A DNA stretch of 64,000 nucleotides from Pelomonas sp. Root405 (GTDB lineage: Bacteria > Pseudomonadota > Gammaproteobacteria > Burkholderiales > Burkholderiaceae_C). Below, piece after piece: positions 1 to 8,974 of the stretch. The notes beneath the pieces are model-generated. The model saw only the letters and a list, made by a program, of their open reading frames with translations, searched no databases and had not been told where the DNA came from. The first letter of the stretch is position 1, and every line of letters begins with the position of its first letter. Location of the stretch: contig NZ_LMDU01000002.1 in the NCBI RefSeq assembly GCF_001425165.1, positions 62,001 to 126,000 on the forward strand, given 5' to 3'. A program made the position numbers and the translations under genes.

Positions 1-2
1 TG

Positions 3-230
3 GTCGCCTGCATCGCCAACTTCTTCCTGCAGTCATCGGCCCTGATGCTGACCATCCTTGTGCTGATGCTGGGCGTGTTCTCGGCCTTCATGCTCTACGA
101 CATCAAGCGCGTCATCGACGGCGGCGAGACCAACTACATCAGCGCAACGATGGCAATCTACCTGGACATCTACAACGTCTTCCAGAGCCTGCTGTCGTTG
201 CTGGGCATCTTTGGCGGCGAGCGCGACTGA
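3..230 (+). CDS. Bax inhibitor-1/YccA family membrane protein, C-terminal part
   Basis: Only the last 75 codons are in the window; the gene begins before base 1. The visible part has two hydrophobic helices. The first ends in [12 protein letters not shown], and the stretch that follows includes [12 protein letters not shown] and ends in LLGIFGG. This tail, with a conserved acidic YDIKRV segment and the YLDIYNVF element, is characteristic of the BI-1 (TMBIM/YccA/YbhL) family of seven-helix inner-membrane proteins, which are linked to calcium or proton leak and interact with FtsH in Escherichia coli. The physiological role here is not visible. The gene is followed at once by a strong hairpin terminator and faces the GH5 gene. 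The family call is fairly sure. Confidence 0.82.
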   Translation, partial: VACIANFFLQSSALMLTILVLMLGVFSAFMLYDIKRVIDGGETNYISATMAIYLDIYNVFQSLLSLLGIFGGERD

Positions 231-250
231 TGCGCCAGCCGGCTTGAGCA

Positions 251-280
251 CCAAAGGCGGCCGAGGCCGCCTTTGGTCTT
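251..280. terminator. Bidirectional Rho-independent terminator
   Basis: A perfect 12-bp inverted repeat (251-262 with 265-276) has a 2-nt spacer and is followed by TCTTATT on the + strand. It lies between the convergent BI-1 and GH5 genes, so it can end both transcripts. The right arm reaches almost to the stop codon of the GH5 gene. Confidence 0.75.
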
Positions 281-1796
281 ATTGGGCAGGTTTGTAGTTC
301 TTCAAAACAAACGGCGCGCTCAGCACCACGGGCTGGCCGATCTGGCCCAGTTGCAGCGCCAGGTTGACCGTGCCGCCGGCGAAGCTCTCGGCCGCCACGC
401 CGCCGATGGCGATGGGCTCCAGCTTGCTGGTCAACGTCACCGAACCGGAGACCACGGCCGTGTAGGGCGGCGTGCCGAGTTGCAGCAGCATGGGCAGGAC
501 CGCCTGAGCCTTGGTGTCCTCGGTGTCGAGCCGAGCCCAGGCGATGACTTGCAGCTTGTCGCCCTTGGCGATGCTGCCCTGCAGCGGTGCAACGGCGCCG
601 ATGTCCCAGACATTGGGCTTGGCGGACTGCAGCGCCACGCGCAGGCAGACCTTGCCGGTCGCCGCGCAGGGCACCTGCTGGCTGGATTGGCCCTCGCCGT
701 AGACCGACCAGGTTGTCACGCGCGGCGTGTTGATCAGATAGTCCAGTGCGGGGTCGCTCGTGCGTGCGGGCGCCGCAGCGCTGGCCTTCTCGGGCACCAG
801 CGCGCCATGGATGGGTTTGACCCAGCCGTCGGCCTTCATGTCCCAGAGCACGAAGTCGGAGTCGAACTGCCAGTAGGACCACGCGAAGCCGCGCGCTTCG
901 GCCGCGCGCGCCACGGCGGCCGTCCAGGCGACGCGCTGCGCCATGCCCGCCGTTTCCAGTGCGCCGAACTCACCCAGCAGGATGGGCCGCTGGTGCTTGT
1001 CCGCCCAGGCCTTGACCCGGTCCAGGTCATTCTTCAGCTTCTCCTGGTCGGCCGCCGTGCCCCAGGTCACGCCGGACAGCTTTTGAAACTGCGGCGTCCA
1101 CGACGCTCCCTGGTGGGTGAACTCCATCGGCGTGTAGTAGTGGAAGGTGACGATGAGTCGCCGATCAGCCTCTGGCAGCCGCAGGCTGTCGAGCTGGTCC
1201 AGCGAGTTCCAGGACTTCGGGCCGACGATGACGCGGCGTGTCGGATTGGTCTCGCGGATGATGGCCAGGTTCTCCGCCAGCATGTCGTTCCAGACCGGGT
1301 CGGCCGCACCGTTGGGTTCGTTCAGGATCTCGAAGATCACCGCGTCCGGCGTGCCCTGGTAGCGCGCGGCAACCTGCCGCCAGAACGCTTGCAGACGGAC
1401 GCGGCAAGGCGCCAGGTCCGCATCCTTGGCACACTCGTTGAAGTTGTGCTCGTCCAGGATGACCTGCAGCCCGGCCTTCACACCCGCGTTGACCAGGTCG
1501 TCGAGCGTCTTGAACCACTGCGCGGACAGGCGGTTCTCCGCGTCCATGTGGGCAAAGGCGTGCAGGTTCAGGCGCACATGATCGAAGCCGCCGTCGCGGA
1601 TGGCCTGCATGTGGCGCGACTGGAAGCGCGCCTTGGTTGGGTCCGTCCAGATCGCGTCGTAGCCGACGATGTTGACGCCGCGCTTGAGCGTCCCCAGCGC
1701 CGAAGCGCCATCTCCTTGAGCCTGCGCGACGCCAGACAGGCTGAACGTCAGCCAGGCCAGACCCAGCAGTCGAGCGACATCGAAACGATTGAACAT
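279..1796 (-). CDS. Secreted glycoside hydrolase family 5 (cellulase/mannanase-like) with C-terminal beta-sandwich
   Basis: The 505-aa product starts with a signal peptide (about residues 1-26, cleavage near AQAQ) and then a TIM-barrel of the GH5 type. The two catalytic glutamates are recognisable: the acid/base in FEILNEPNG and the nucleophile in LLGEFGA. The conserved HYYTPMEF segment lies between them. After about residue 365 comes a roughly 140-residue beta-rich domain that looks like a carbohydrate-binding jelly roll (CBM4/9-like), so the enzyme probably hydrolyses a beta-linked polysaccharide outside the cytoplasm. Substrate (beta-glucan or mannan) cannot be told from sequence alone. 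It stands alone on its strand, with a perfect palindrome about 30-60 bp upstream that may be its operator. The start at 1796 has a GGAG-type ribosome site. Confidence 0.85.
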   Translation of the reverse strand: MFNRFDVARLLGLAWLTFSLSGVAQAQGDGASALGTLKRGVNIVGYDAIWTDPTKARFQSRHMQAIRDGGFDHVRLNLHAFAHMDAENRLSAQWFKTLDDLVNAGVKAGLQVILDEHNFNECAKDADLAPCRVRLQAFWRQVAARYQGTPDAVIFEILNEPNGAADPVWNDMLAENLAIIRETNPTRRVIVGPKSWNSLDQLDSLRLPEADRRLIVTFHYYTPMEFTHQGASWTPQFQKLSGVTWGTAADQEKLKNDLDRVKAWADKHQRPILLGEFGALETAGMAQRVAWTAAVARAAEARGFAWSYWQFDSDFVLWDMKADGWVKPIHGALVPEKASAAAPARTSDPALDYLINTPRVTTWSVYGEGQSSQQVPCAATGKVCLRVALQSAKPNVWDIGAVAPLQGSIAKGDKLQVIAWARLDTEDTKAQAVLPMLLQLGTPPYTAVVSGSVTLTSKLEPIAIGGVAAESFAGGTVNLALQLGQIGQPVVLSAPFVLKNYKPAQ

Positions 1797-1822
1797 GGCT
1801 TGCTCGTCTCCGTGTGGATTTT

Positions 1823-1856
1823 TAGATAAACAAAACTAAACAAGAATGTTTATCTA
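1823..1856. promoter_or_regulatory. Perfect 10-bp inverted repeat upstream of the GH5 gene (putative operator)
   Basis: TAGATAAACA (1823-1832) and TGTTTATCTA (1847-1856) are exact inverted repeats separated by 14 bp. They sit in a short AT-rich island inside GC-rich DNA, 27-60 bp upstream of the GH5 start codon. A site for a dimeric repressor or activator is the simplest reading. I do not recognise the protein that would bind it. Confidence 0.55.
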
Positions 1857-1916
1857 TTTTGTCCACGAGACCCGATTCGGCACCCCGGACTTACGCGGAG
1901 ACGGCCGCCCGACTGG

Positions 1917-3269
1917 TCAGCGCTGGAACACGGCGATGGATTCAACGTGGGCCGTGTGCGGAAACATGTTCACCGCGCTCGCCGCCGTACAGCGGTAGCC
2001 GGCCACATTGACGAGCAAGCCGGCATCGCGCGCCAGCGTCGCCGGGTTGCAGCTGACATAGACGATGCGCTTCGGCGGCGTCCAGCCGGGCGCCAGCGAT
2101 GGGTCGAGCGCGATGTCAGCCACGGCTTTGGCGAGGGCGAAGGCGCCCTCACGCGGCGGGTCGATGAGCCAGCGGTCGGCGGTGCCGTCCAGCGCCAGCA
2201 ATTCAGGCGTCATCTCGAACAGGTTGCGCGCGACAAAGCTGGTCTTGTGCGCCAGGCCATTGGCTGCCGCGTTTTCGCGCGAGCGCTGCACAAGCGTCTC
2301 ACTGCCCTCGATGCCCAGCACCTCGCGCGCCTTCGTGGCGAGCGGCAACGTGAAGTTGCCCAGGCCGCAGAACCAGTCGATGACACGGTCGTTGGGCTCG
2401 ACGGCCAGCAGTCGCAGCGCGCGACCGACCAGCGTCGCGTTGATGTGCGGGTTGACCTGCGTGAAGTCGGTCGGCTTGAAAGGCATCGTCACGCCGAACT
2501 CGGCCAGCCGGTAGGCCAGTTGCGCGCCGCCTTCGTCCAGCAGCTTGACGGTGTCGGGTCCCTTGGCCTGAAGCCACCACTGCACGCCGTGCTTCGCGGC
2601 GAACTCGCGCAGCAATGCGATATCGCCATCGGGCAGCGGGTTCAGGTGGCGCAGCACCAGCGCGATGACCTCGTCGCCCATGGCCAGTTCGATCTGCGGC
2701 AGGCGATCGCGTTCGGCCATGCTGGCGATCAGCTCGCGCAGCGGCATCAGCAGGTCGCTGACGACCTTGGGCACGACCTTGCAGACCTGCATGTCAGCCA
2801 CATAGCGGCTCTTGCGCTCGTGAAAACCGATCAGCACGGTGCCCTTCTTCTGCACGTAGCGCACCGAGAAGCGCGCGCGGTAGCGGTAGCCCCAGGTCGG
2901 GCCCTCGATGGGCCGCAGCAGCACCTCGGCCTTGACCTTGCCGAGATGCCAGAGCTGGTCCTCGACGACGCGCTGCTTGACCGCCACCTGCGCGCCCGCG
3001 TGCAAGTGCTGCATCTTGCAGCCGCCGCAGGCGCCGGCGTGCAGCCCGAAATGCGGGCAGCCCGGCGTCACGCGCAGCGGGCTCTCCTTCTTCATCTCGG
3101 TGAGCTGACCTTGCTCCCAGTTGTTCTTGCGGCGCGAGATCTGCGCCTTGACGATCTCGCCGGGCAAGGCGCCGTCGATGAAGACCACCTTGCCCTCGGC
3201 GTTGTGCGCCACGCCCTGTGCTTCAAGTTCGAGGCTTTCGACCTTCAGCCATTCCGTTGTTTGATTCAT
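1917..3269 (-). CDS. rlmD: 23S rRNA (uracil-1939-C5)-methyltransferase RlmD
   Basis: This is an S-adenosylmethionine-dependent RNA methyltransferase of the RumA/TrmA family, expected to make m5U1939 in 23S rRNA. An N-terminal TRAM domain (about residues 8-65) is followed by an iron-sulfur cluster motif, [14 protein letters not shown], with a further Cys in DMQVCKVV. The SAM-binding segment is [14 protein letters not shown], the catalytic cysteine is in [12 protein letters not shown], and the general base glutamate is in HVESIAVF near the C-terminus. The open frame extends to a TTG at 3290. I prefer the ATG at 3269, which gives 450 aa, although the upstream GAGG is very close to it. The gene lies downstream of rpoS on the same strand. 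Confidence 0.92.
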   Translation of the reverse strand: MNQTTEWLKVESLELEAQGVAHNAEGKVVFIDGALPGEIVKAQISRRKNNWEQGQLTEMKKESPLRVTPGCPHFGLHAGACGGCKMQHLHAGAQVAVKQRVVEDQLWHLGKVKAEVLLRPIEGPTWGYRYRARFSVRYVQKKGTVLIGFHERKSRYVADMQVCKVVPKVVSDLLMPLRELIASMAERDRLPQIELAMGDEVIALVLRHLNPLPDGDIALLREFAAKHGVQWWLQAKGPDTVKLLDEGGAQLAYRLAEFGVTMPFKPTDFTQVNPHINATLVGRALRLLAVEPNDRVIDWFCGLGNFTLPLATKAREVLGIEGSETLVQRSRENAAANGLAHKTSFVARNLFEMTPELLALDGTADRWLIDPPREGAFALAKAVADIALDPSLAPGWTPPKRIVYVSCNPATLARDAGLLVNVAGYRCTAASAVNMFPHTAHVESIAVFQR

Positions 3270-3379
3270 CCTCGAATTATCCGAGGACAAAACGGAACCC
3301 TTCGCTCACCGAGCACGTCGCGCGATCCCCCAAAGGGATGCGGACCGGCTCCGGGCGGCCCGTCGCTCGGCCCAACGGC

Positions 3380-4387
3380 TTAGAAGATCGAATCCCTGTC
3401 CACGCCGTGCCGCATCATGTTGCGCTTGAGCTTGGCCAGCGCCTCGATCTGGATCTGGCGGATGCGCTCGCGCGTCAGCTTCAGGCGGATGGCCAACACG
3501 TCCAGCGTCTCGGGCTCGCGGTCGGACAAGCCGTAGCGACCGGCCAGCACCTCGCGCTCGCGGTCGTTCAGGCTCGCAAGACCATGTCGCAGCAGCTCCT
3601 CGACCTCGTGCGACAGGCGCAGGCCCAGCGGGTCGATGGCCTGTTCGTCGGCCACAAGGTCGAGCATGGATTCGCCGCCCTCGCCGTTGCGGTCCACCGG
3701 AGAGTCCAGCGAACTCGGCAGCTCCGCATAGGCCAGCAGTTCGGCCACCTCGTCGACCGGGCGTCCCAGCGCCTGGGCAACGTCTTCCGCACGCACGCGC
3801 CCTTCCGACCCGTTGGCACTTTGCAGCGCCTCCAGAGCCCGACGCGCCTTCAGCACCTGGTTGAGCTCGCGCACGATGTGCACGGGCAGCCGTACCAGGC
3901 GGGCCTGGTGCATCAGCGCGCGCTCGATGCTTTGGCGGATCCACCAGCTCGAATAGGTCGAGAAGCGAAAACCGCGCTCAGGCTCGAACTTGCTGATGGC
4001 GTGCATCAGGCCGAGGTTGCCCTCCTCGATGAGGTCGCTCATCGGCAGGCCGCGACCGAGGTAGTTCTTGGCGATGCTGACGACGAGCCGCAGGTTGTGC
4101 TCGATCATGGCCTGCCGGGCATCGAAATCACCCGCGCGCGCCGCCTGGGCGGTGTCGAACTCCTGTTGCGGTGTCAACAACGGCGTGCGGCGGATGTCGC
4201 GCAGATAGGCCTGCAGCGCATTGCCCAGCTCCACCTCGTCGCCGCTGCTGCGCAGCACCTGGGCATCTTCGTCAGGGGCACCGGACACAGGCTCCGATTC
4301 GCCGTGCCCGTTGATGGCCGACAGCAGGACGCCCGGTTCGCGAGCGGAACCGTCATGACCGTTGAGCTTGGGCGCAGCGCGTTTCAT
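3380..4387 (-). CDS. rpoS: RNA polymerase sigma factor RpoS (sigma-38)
   Basis: The 335-aa protein has the domain order of a group 2 sigma factor. Region 1.2 (DEVELGNALQAYLRDI) is followed by region 2 with EGNLGLMHAISKFEP and FSTYSSWWIRQSIERAL, then region 3 beginning HIVRELNQVLKARRAL. Region 4 contains LNDREREVLAGRYGL and a helix-turn-helix in LTRERIRQIQIEAL. The unusual linker before region 1.2 and the position directly after nlpD distinguish it from RpoD. It is expected to direct stationary-phase and general stress transcription. In other proteobacteria the main rpoS promoter lies within nlpD, and the same may hold here, but I could not identify it. Confidence 0.95.
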   Translation of the reverse strand: MKRAAPKLNGHDGSAREPGVLLSAINGHGESEPVSGAPDEDAQVLRSSGDEVELGNALQAYLRDIRRTPLLTPQQEFDTAQAARAGDFDARQAMIEHNLRLVVSIAKNYLGRGLPMSDLIEEGNLGLMHAISKFEPERGFRFSTYSSWWIRQSIERALMHQARLVRLPVHIVRELNQVLKARRALEALQSANGSEGRVRAEDVAQALGRPVDEVAELLAYAELPSSLDSPVDRNGEGGESMLDLVADEQAIDPLGLRLSHEVEELLRHGLASLNDREREVLAGRYGLSDREPETLDVLAIRLKLTRERIRQIQIEALAKLKRNMMRHGVDRDSIF

Positions 4388-4431
4388 GACTTGGTCGCTG
4401 GCCCGGGTTGTGTGATTGACGCGCCGTCGCT

Positions 4432-5325
4432 TCAGCGCGGCGGCAGCAACTTGGAAGGGTCGACAGGCTTGCCGAGTTTGCGCACTTCGAAGTGCAGCTT
4501 GACGGTGTCGCTCTCGGTGGAACCCATCTCGGCAATCCTCTGACCCTTGCGTACCACTTGGTCCTGCTCGACCAGCATCGCCCGGTTGTGGGCATACGCC
4601 GTCAGGTAGGTGTTGTTGTGCTTGATGATGACCAAGTTACCGTAGCCGCGCAACCCCGAACCGGCGTAAACAACGCGTCCGTCGGCGACAGCGAATACCG
4701 GGTCGCCCGGCTTGCCCGCAAAGTCCAGGCCCTTGTTGCGCTGCTCGTCAAAACCGGCACTGACCGGCTGGGACACCGGCCAGGCCCAAGCAAGGCCATC
4801 ATCATCCGTGGCTGCAGCAGTAGCGGGAGCCGGAGCAGTAGTGGTCGCCGTCGAGGGCGCCGATGCGGGCGCGCTCGCCGCGGCCACGGGTGGCTTGGCA
4901 TCCAGCGGGCGTGTTTCGACCTTGGCTGCGCCGGCGACCGGCTTGGCTGTGACGGCACTCGGGTCCACACCCGGCGGCACTACGCGCAGCACTTGGCCGA
5001 CCTCGATGCGGTTCGGGTTTTCGAGGTTGTTCCACTTGGCCACGTCGCGCCAGCTCTGGCCGTTGTCCAGTGCAATGCGGATCAATGCATCACCCGGCTT
5101 GACGGTGTGATAACCCGGCTTGCCCGCGTTTTCTGCACCCGGAAGCGCTGGTTTGGTTTCGACTGCCGACGCGGCCGAAGCTGCGGGTTCCGGTGTGGCC
5201 GGCACAGTGACCTTGGGCGGCTGCGGATTGCGGTCTTCGACCGGAGCGCGTTGCAACGAGGTGCCGCAGGCACTGAGCAGCAGCGCGGTGGTGACTACAA
5301 ATATGAGGCGCAGGCTAGAGGGCAT
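4432..5325 (-). CDS. nlpD: NlpD-like lipoprotein, LysM plus degenerate LytM/M23 domain
   Basis: The start was set at the ATG at 5325 because it opens a lipoprotein signal with lipobox LLSAC; the upstream extension of the frame is not signal-like. After a Pro/Ala-rich linker comes a LysM peptidoglycan-binding domain (GYHTVKPGDALIRIA to VGQVLRVVPPG), a second Ala/Thr-rich linker, and a C-terminal M23 fold. In that fold the zinc ligands are replaced (NKGLDFAG, LHFEVR), as in E. coli NlpD. The protein is therefore probably an activator of an AmiC-type amidase during cell separation and not itself a peptidase. It sits between pcm and rpoS in the classical order. Confidence 0.9.
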   Translation of the reverse strand: MPSSLRLIFVVTTALLLSACGTSLQRAPVEDRNPQPPKVTVPATPEPAASAASAVETKPALPGAENAGKPGYHTVKPGDALIRIALDNGQSWRDVAKWNNLENPNRIEVGQVLRVVPPGVDPSAVTAKPVAGAAKVETRPLDAKPPVAAASAPASAPSTATTTAPAPATAAATDDDGLAWAWPVSQPVSAGFDEQRNKGLDFAGKPGDPVFAVADGRVVYAGSGLRGYGNLVIIKHNNTYLTAYAHNRAMLVEQDQVVRKGQRIAEMGSTESDTVKLHFEVRKLGKPVDPSKLLPPR

Positions 5326-5389
5326 CGTGTGGCGAAGACGCGTTGGGAGGCCGACCCAATTGTGTGGCGCGGTGCGCCGACGACCCCCG

Positions 5390-6193
5390 TCAAACAACGC
5401 CAGATTTTAGGGGAACGAAAAGCACGGCTTCATGTTCGCTGCGCACCCAGCGGCTGACGCCCGCCTCCACAACATGGTCCAACACCACCAGCACTTGGCC
5501 CCGCCCCCTCGCCACGGTCGGCGCAACGAGGCGCCCCCCGGGCGCGAGCTGCTCGGTCCAGGCCGGTGGAATGTCCTCGCCGCCCGCGGCCGCGATGATG
5601 CTGTCGAAAGGACCGCTGGCCGAGTGGCCGATGCGTCCGTCGCCCCAGATGAGGCGCGGCGAACGCGGTAGGACAACGCGCTGCAGATTCAGCTTGGCTT
5701 TGTCATGCAGGGCCTGCAGGCGCTCGACGGATGTGACCTGGCGTGCCAGCATGGCGATGACGGCGGCCTGGTAGCCACAACCCGTGCCGATCTCCAGCAC
5801 GCGGCCCAGCGAGCCGCGCTGGCGCGCGCCGCCGCTGACCATCAGCAAGCCCAGCATGTGGGCGACGACGGAGGGCTTGGAAATCGTCTGGCCATGGCCG
5901 ATGGGCAATGCTGTGTCTTCATAGGCCTGGGCGGCCAGTGCCGTGTCGACAAACTCGTGGCGCGGCACCGCGGCCATCGCGGCCAGCACGCGTTCATCGA
6001 ACTTGCCTTCAGCCCGCAACCGCTCGACCATGCGCTGGCGCACCGCGCCGCCGTCGAGCCCCGTCCCGCTGGGGCGTGACAGCCGCGCCGCATCGACGGT
6101 GGCCTGGTGCAGATGGCGCTGCGGCATCAGCAGCTCGCGCTGCGGCGCAGCGGCCGACTTCAGGCTGGCAGGAAAGCGCTTGGCTGTGGACAT
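5390..6193 (-). CDS. pcm: Protein-L-isoaspartate O-methyltransferase
   Basis: The 267-aa protein carries the family signature TALPIGHGQTISKPSVVAHM and the SAM-binding motif VLEIGTGCGYQAAVIAML, followed by the IWGDGRIGHSASGPFDSII segment. The enzyme methylates isoaspartyl residues in damaged proteins, starting their repair, and acts in the cytoplasm. About 45 N-terminal residues precede the usual core, a length common in betaproteobacteria. The start codon directly abuts the stop codon of surE, so the two are co-transcribed and probably coupled. Confidence 0.93.
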   Translation of the reverse strand: MSTAKRFPASLKSAAAPQRELLMPQRHLHQATVDAARLSRPSGTGLDGGAVRQRMVERLRAEGKFDERVLAAMAAVPRHEFVDTALAAQAYEDTALPIGHGQTISKPSVVAHMLGLLMVSGGARQRGSLGRVLEIGTGCGYQAAVIAMLARQVTSVERLQALHDKAKLNLQRVVLPRSPRLIWGDGRIGHSASGPFDSIIAAAGGEDIPPAWTEQLAPGGRLVAPTVARGRGQVLVVLDHVVEAGVSRWVRSEHEAVLFVPLKSGVV

Positions 6194-6937
6194 TCAGAGC
6201 CCAAGGCGCTGTGTCCAGCAGGCAAGCGATGAATGCTCGGTGAGGTCGACCTGCAGCGGCGTGATCGACACAGCGCCATTGCTCGTCGCATGGAAGTCCG
6301 TACCTTCGCCAGCTTCGCGGGCGTCGCCCGCGGGACCGATCCAGTAGATGGTCTCGCCGCGCGGATTGACCTGCTCGATGATGCCCTCGCTGGAATGCCG
6401 CCGACCCAGGCGCGTGATGCGGCGCGGCAAGGTGTCGGCATCCGGCCGGTTGGGAATGTTGACGTTGAGCAGGAAGGCCTGGCTCAACCCTCCGGCGATG
6501 ACCTGCTCAACCAGGCTGCGTGCCAAGCGGGCTGCGGCCTCCAGTTCGCCCCAGCCCTTCTCGGCCTGCGAGAACGCGATGGACGGGATGCCGAAAAGAT
6601 AGCCCTCAGTCGCCGCCGCCACGGTGCCCGAGTAGAGCGTGTCGTCGCCCATGTTGGCGCCGTTGTTGATGCCGGACAAGACCAGGTCGGGCCGGTAGCC
6701 CAGCAGGCCGGTCAGCGCGAGGTGGACGCCGTCGGACGGCGTGCCGCTGACATAGCGGAAGCCGTTGGCCGCCCGGTAGACGTTCAGCGGCCGGTTCAGT
6801 GTCAGCGAATTGGACGTGCCGCTGGCGTTTTGCTCGGGCGCGATGACGTCGATCTCGCCAAGGCCTTCGCAGGCTTTCACCAAGGCCGCAAGGCCGGGGG
6901 CCAGGTAGCCGTCGTCGTTGGAAATGAGGATGCGCAT
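6194..6937 (-). CDS. surE: 5'/3'-nucleotidase SurE
   Basis: The start was placed at the ATG at 6937, because the protein then begins [16 protein letters not shown], the canonical SurE N-terminus whose DD pair binds the metal. Other motifs are [34 protein letters not shown] with the metal-binding Ser/Asn, and GIPSIAFSQ. At 247 aa the length is normal. It is a stationary-phase survival phosphatase acting on nucleoside monophosphates. It is the first gene of the surE-pcm-nlpD-rpoS cluster, and the divergent promoter region (6938-7030) separates it from the oxidoreductase gene. Confidence 0.94.
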   Translation of the reverse strand: MRILISNDDGYLAPGLAALVKACEGLGEIDVIAPEQNASGTSNSLTLNRPLNVYRAANGFRYVSGTPSDGVHLALTGLLGYRPDLVLSGINNGANMGDDTLYSGTVAAATEGYLFGIPSIAFSQAEKGWGELEAAARLARSLVEQVIAGGLSQAFLLNVNIPNRPDADTLPRRITRLGRRHSSEGIIEQVNPRGETIYWIGPAGDAREAGEGTDFHATSNGAVSITPLQVDLTEHSSLACWTQRLGL

Positions 6938-7030
6938 GGCGGCCAATTGTAGGGATGACGTCACCTGCGAGACCGGGTGTAACCCTCTCGATTCCTATCA
7001 TGCCGGCTTCGGAAAAACGTGGAGACGACG

Positions 7031-8008
7031 ATGAAGGCTTGGCTGTGCGACAACCCCACAGGCGTCGAGGCGCTGCAGTGGCGCGAACTGCCGCAACCGG
7101 CGCCTGCTGCAGGTCAGATCCGCGTCCAGATCAAGGCGGCCAGCTTGAACTTCCCGGACTTGCTGATCGTCCAGAACAAATATCAAATGAAACCGGCCCT
7201 GCCCTTCGTGCCGGGCACCGAGTTCTCCGGCGTCGTCACGGAACTCGGCGAAGGCGTCAAGGGTTTCGCGGTCGGCCAGCGCATCGCCGCGTTTGGTGGT
7301 TTGGGCGGCTTCGCTACGGAGGTCTGCATCCCGGCCATGCTCGCCATGCCCTTGCCGGATGCCTTCAGCTTTGAGGACGCGGCCGCCTTCATCTGCACCT
7401 ATGCCACCAGCCATCACGCGCTGATGGACCGCGCAGCGCTGCGCGCCGGTGAGACGGTGTTGATCCTGGGTGCTGCCGGCGGTGTCGGCACGGCTGCCAT
7501 CCAGATCGCCAAAGCCGCGGGGGCGCGCGTCATTGCGGCAGCGGGCAGCGACGCCAAGTGCGAAGCCTGCAAAGCGCTGGGCGCGGATGCGGCCATCAAC
7601 TACACGACCCAAAACCTGCGTGACGAATTGAAGTCGTTGACTCAAGGCAAGGGGCCCGACGTCATTTACGACCCCGTCGGCGGCGACCTCGCTGAAGCCG
7701 CCTTCCGTTCCATTGCCTGGCGCGGCCGCTATCTGGTCATCGGCTTTGCGCAAGGGGCCATTCCGGCATTGCCGCTCAATCTCGCGCTGCTCAAGGGCGC
7801 ATCCATCGTCGGCGTGTTCTGGGGCGAATTCGCCAAGCGCGAGCCAGGCCCTAACGCCAAGATGCTGGGAGAACTCGCCGCCTGGTACACGGCCGGCAAG
7901 ATCAAGCCCGTGATCGACCGCGTGCTGCCCATGGAGGAACTGCCCGCCGCCTTCGCGCGCATGGCTGCCCGCGAGGTCGTCGGCAAGTTGGTTCTTACCA
8001 ATCCTTGA
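7031..8008 (+). CDS. NADPH:quinone oxidoreductase family protein (zinc-free MDR)
   Basis: The protein is a medium-chain dehydrogenase/reductase with the nucleotide-binding motif LILGAAGGVGTAAIQIAKAAGA and a catalytic-domain start QIRVQIKAASLNFPDLL. It has no structural zinc cysteines, which places it with the Qor-type quinone reductases. The ATG at 7031 is preceded by GGAGACG at good spacing, so it is preferred over the GTG at 7019; this gives 325 aa. It is monocistronic between surE and the response regulator. The real substrate could be a quinone, an enone or an acyl derivative, and sequence does not decide. Confidence 0.85.
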   Translation: MKAWLCDNPTGVEALQWRELPQPAPAAGQIRVQIKAASLNFPDLLIVQNKYQMKPALPFVPGTEFSGVVTELGEGVKGFAVGQRIAAFGGLGGFATEVCIPAMLAMPLPDAFSFEDAAAFICTYATSHHALMDRAALRAGETVLILGAAGGVGTAAIQIAKAAGARVIAAAGSDAKCEACKALGADAAINYTTQNLRDELKSLTQGKGPDVIYDPVGGDLAEAAFRSIAWRGRYLVIGFAQGAIPALPLNLALLKGASIVGVFWGEFAKREPGPNAKMLGELAAWYTAGKIKPVIDRVLPMEELPAAFARMAAREVVGKLVLTNP

Positions 8009-8107
8009 AGCCTGAACCGGGGGCGTGAGCCGCCGTGATATCCCTGAGCTCCTAGGGGGCGGTGCGCTACATTCGACGGTCGAAACGACAGCCGCCCGCC
8101 TCGCGCC

Positions 8108-8851
8108 ATGACCGTCAAAGTTCTCATCATCGAAGACAACCCTGTCGCCCGCAGCTTCTTGTGCCGCGTGGTGCGAGAGAGCTTCAGCGACGCCATGGAG
8201 ATCACCGAAGTCGGCGATCTTGAGAACGCCCGCCGCCAGGCCGCCAAGCTGTCAGGCGGCAACCCGGAGATCAGCTTCAAGCTCATCCTCGTCGACCTTG
8301 AACTGCCCGATGGCAACGGCATGGAGTTCCTGACCGAGATGGCCGGCTCACCGGCGATCAAGATCGTCACCACGCTGTACTCGGACGACGACCACCTTTT
8401 CCCAGCCCTGCAGTGCGGCGCAGACGGCTACCTGCTGAAGGAAGACCGGTTCGAGGTGTTGGTGGAAGAGCTCCAGCGCATCGTTCGCGGTCAACCGCCC
8501 CTGTCGCCCGCCATTGCGCGCCGCCTGCTGTCGCACTTCCGCCCCAGCACCAGCGACAGCGGCACGATGCCGCTGAACTCCGGCTTCGGCACCTTGTCGT
8601 CGTCGCATGCGCCCTTTGCCAACAGCCGCGGTGTCGCCTTGGACCCGCCGCCTGAGTGGGAACGCCTGACACCGCGCGAGAGCGAGGTGCTGACCTATCT
8701 GAGCAAGGGCTTCACGATCAAGGAGATCGCGAACCTGATGGGCATCAAATGGTTCACCGTCAACGACCACATCAAGAGCATCTACAAGAAGCTCAACGTA
8801 TCGAGTCGCGCTGAGGCCGCGGTGTTGGCAAGCAAGCAGGGCCTCGTCTAG
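8108..8851 (+). CDS. Orphan response regulator, NarL/FixJ type with LuxR-like DNA-binding domain
   Basis: The 247-aa protein has an N-terminal receiver domain (VKVLIIEDNPVARSF; probable phospho-acceptor Asp in LILVDLELPDGNG; conserved Lys in GYLLKED). A roughly 45-residue Ser/Pro linker follows, then a GerE/LuxR helix-turn-helix (LTPRESEVLTYLSKGFTIKE through VNDHIKSIYKKLNV). No histidine kinase lies next to it, so its partner is elsewhere. It is followed by a hairpin terminator and is probably transcribed alone. Confidence 0.87.
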   Translation: MTVKVLIIEDNPVARSFLCRVVRESFSDAMEITEVGDLENARRQAAKLSGGNPEISFKLILVDLELPDGNGMEFLTEMAGSPAIKIVTTLYSDDDHLFPALQCGADGYLLKEDRFEVLVEELQRIVRGQPPLSPAIARRLLSHFRPSTSDSGTMPLNSGFGTLSSSHAPFANSRGVALDPPPEWERLTPRESEVLTYLSKGFTIKEIANLMGIKWFTVNDHIKSIYKKLNVSSRAEAAVLASKQGLV

Positions 8852-8877
8852 GTAGCGGCCCACCCACCGCTTCTGTC

Positions 8878-8909
8878 CAAGGCCTCGTCGAGTACGGGGC
8901 CTTGTTGTT
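8878..8909 (+). terminator. Probable Rho-independent terminator of the response regulator gene
   Basis: A 10-bp stem with one G-T pair (8878-8887 with 8895-8904), a 7-nt loop and a following TTGTTA lie 26 bp after the stop codon. Confidence 0.55.
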
Positions 8910-8974
8910 AGCGGACCTCGCAGAGCGCGGGGGGAAGGCGCAGCGGCGGTGCCAACTGCGCCTTCTGGACTGCG

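Noticed and set aside
4432-5325. Loss of the zinc ligands in NlpD as a mutation
   Set aside because: The same replacements are normal for NlpD-type amidase activators, so this is a family trait.
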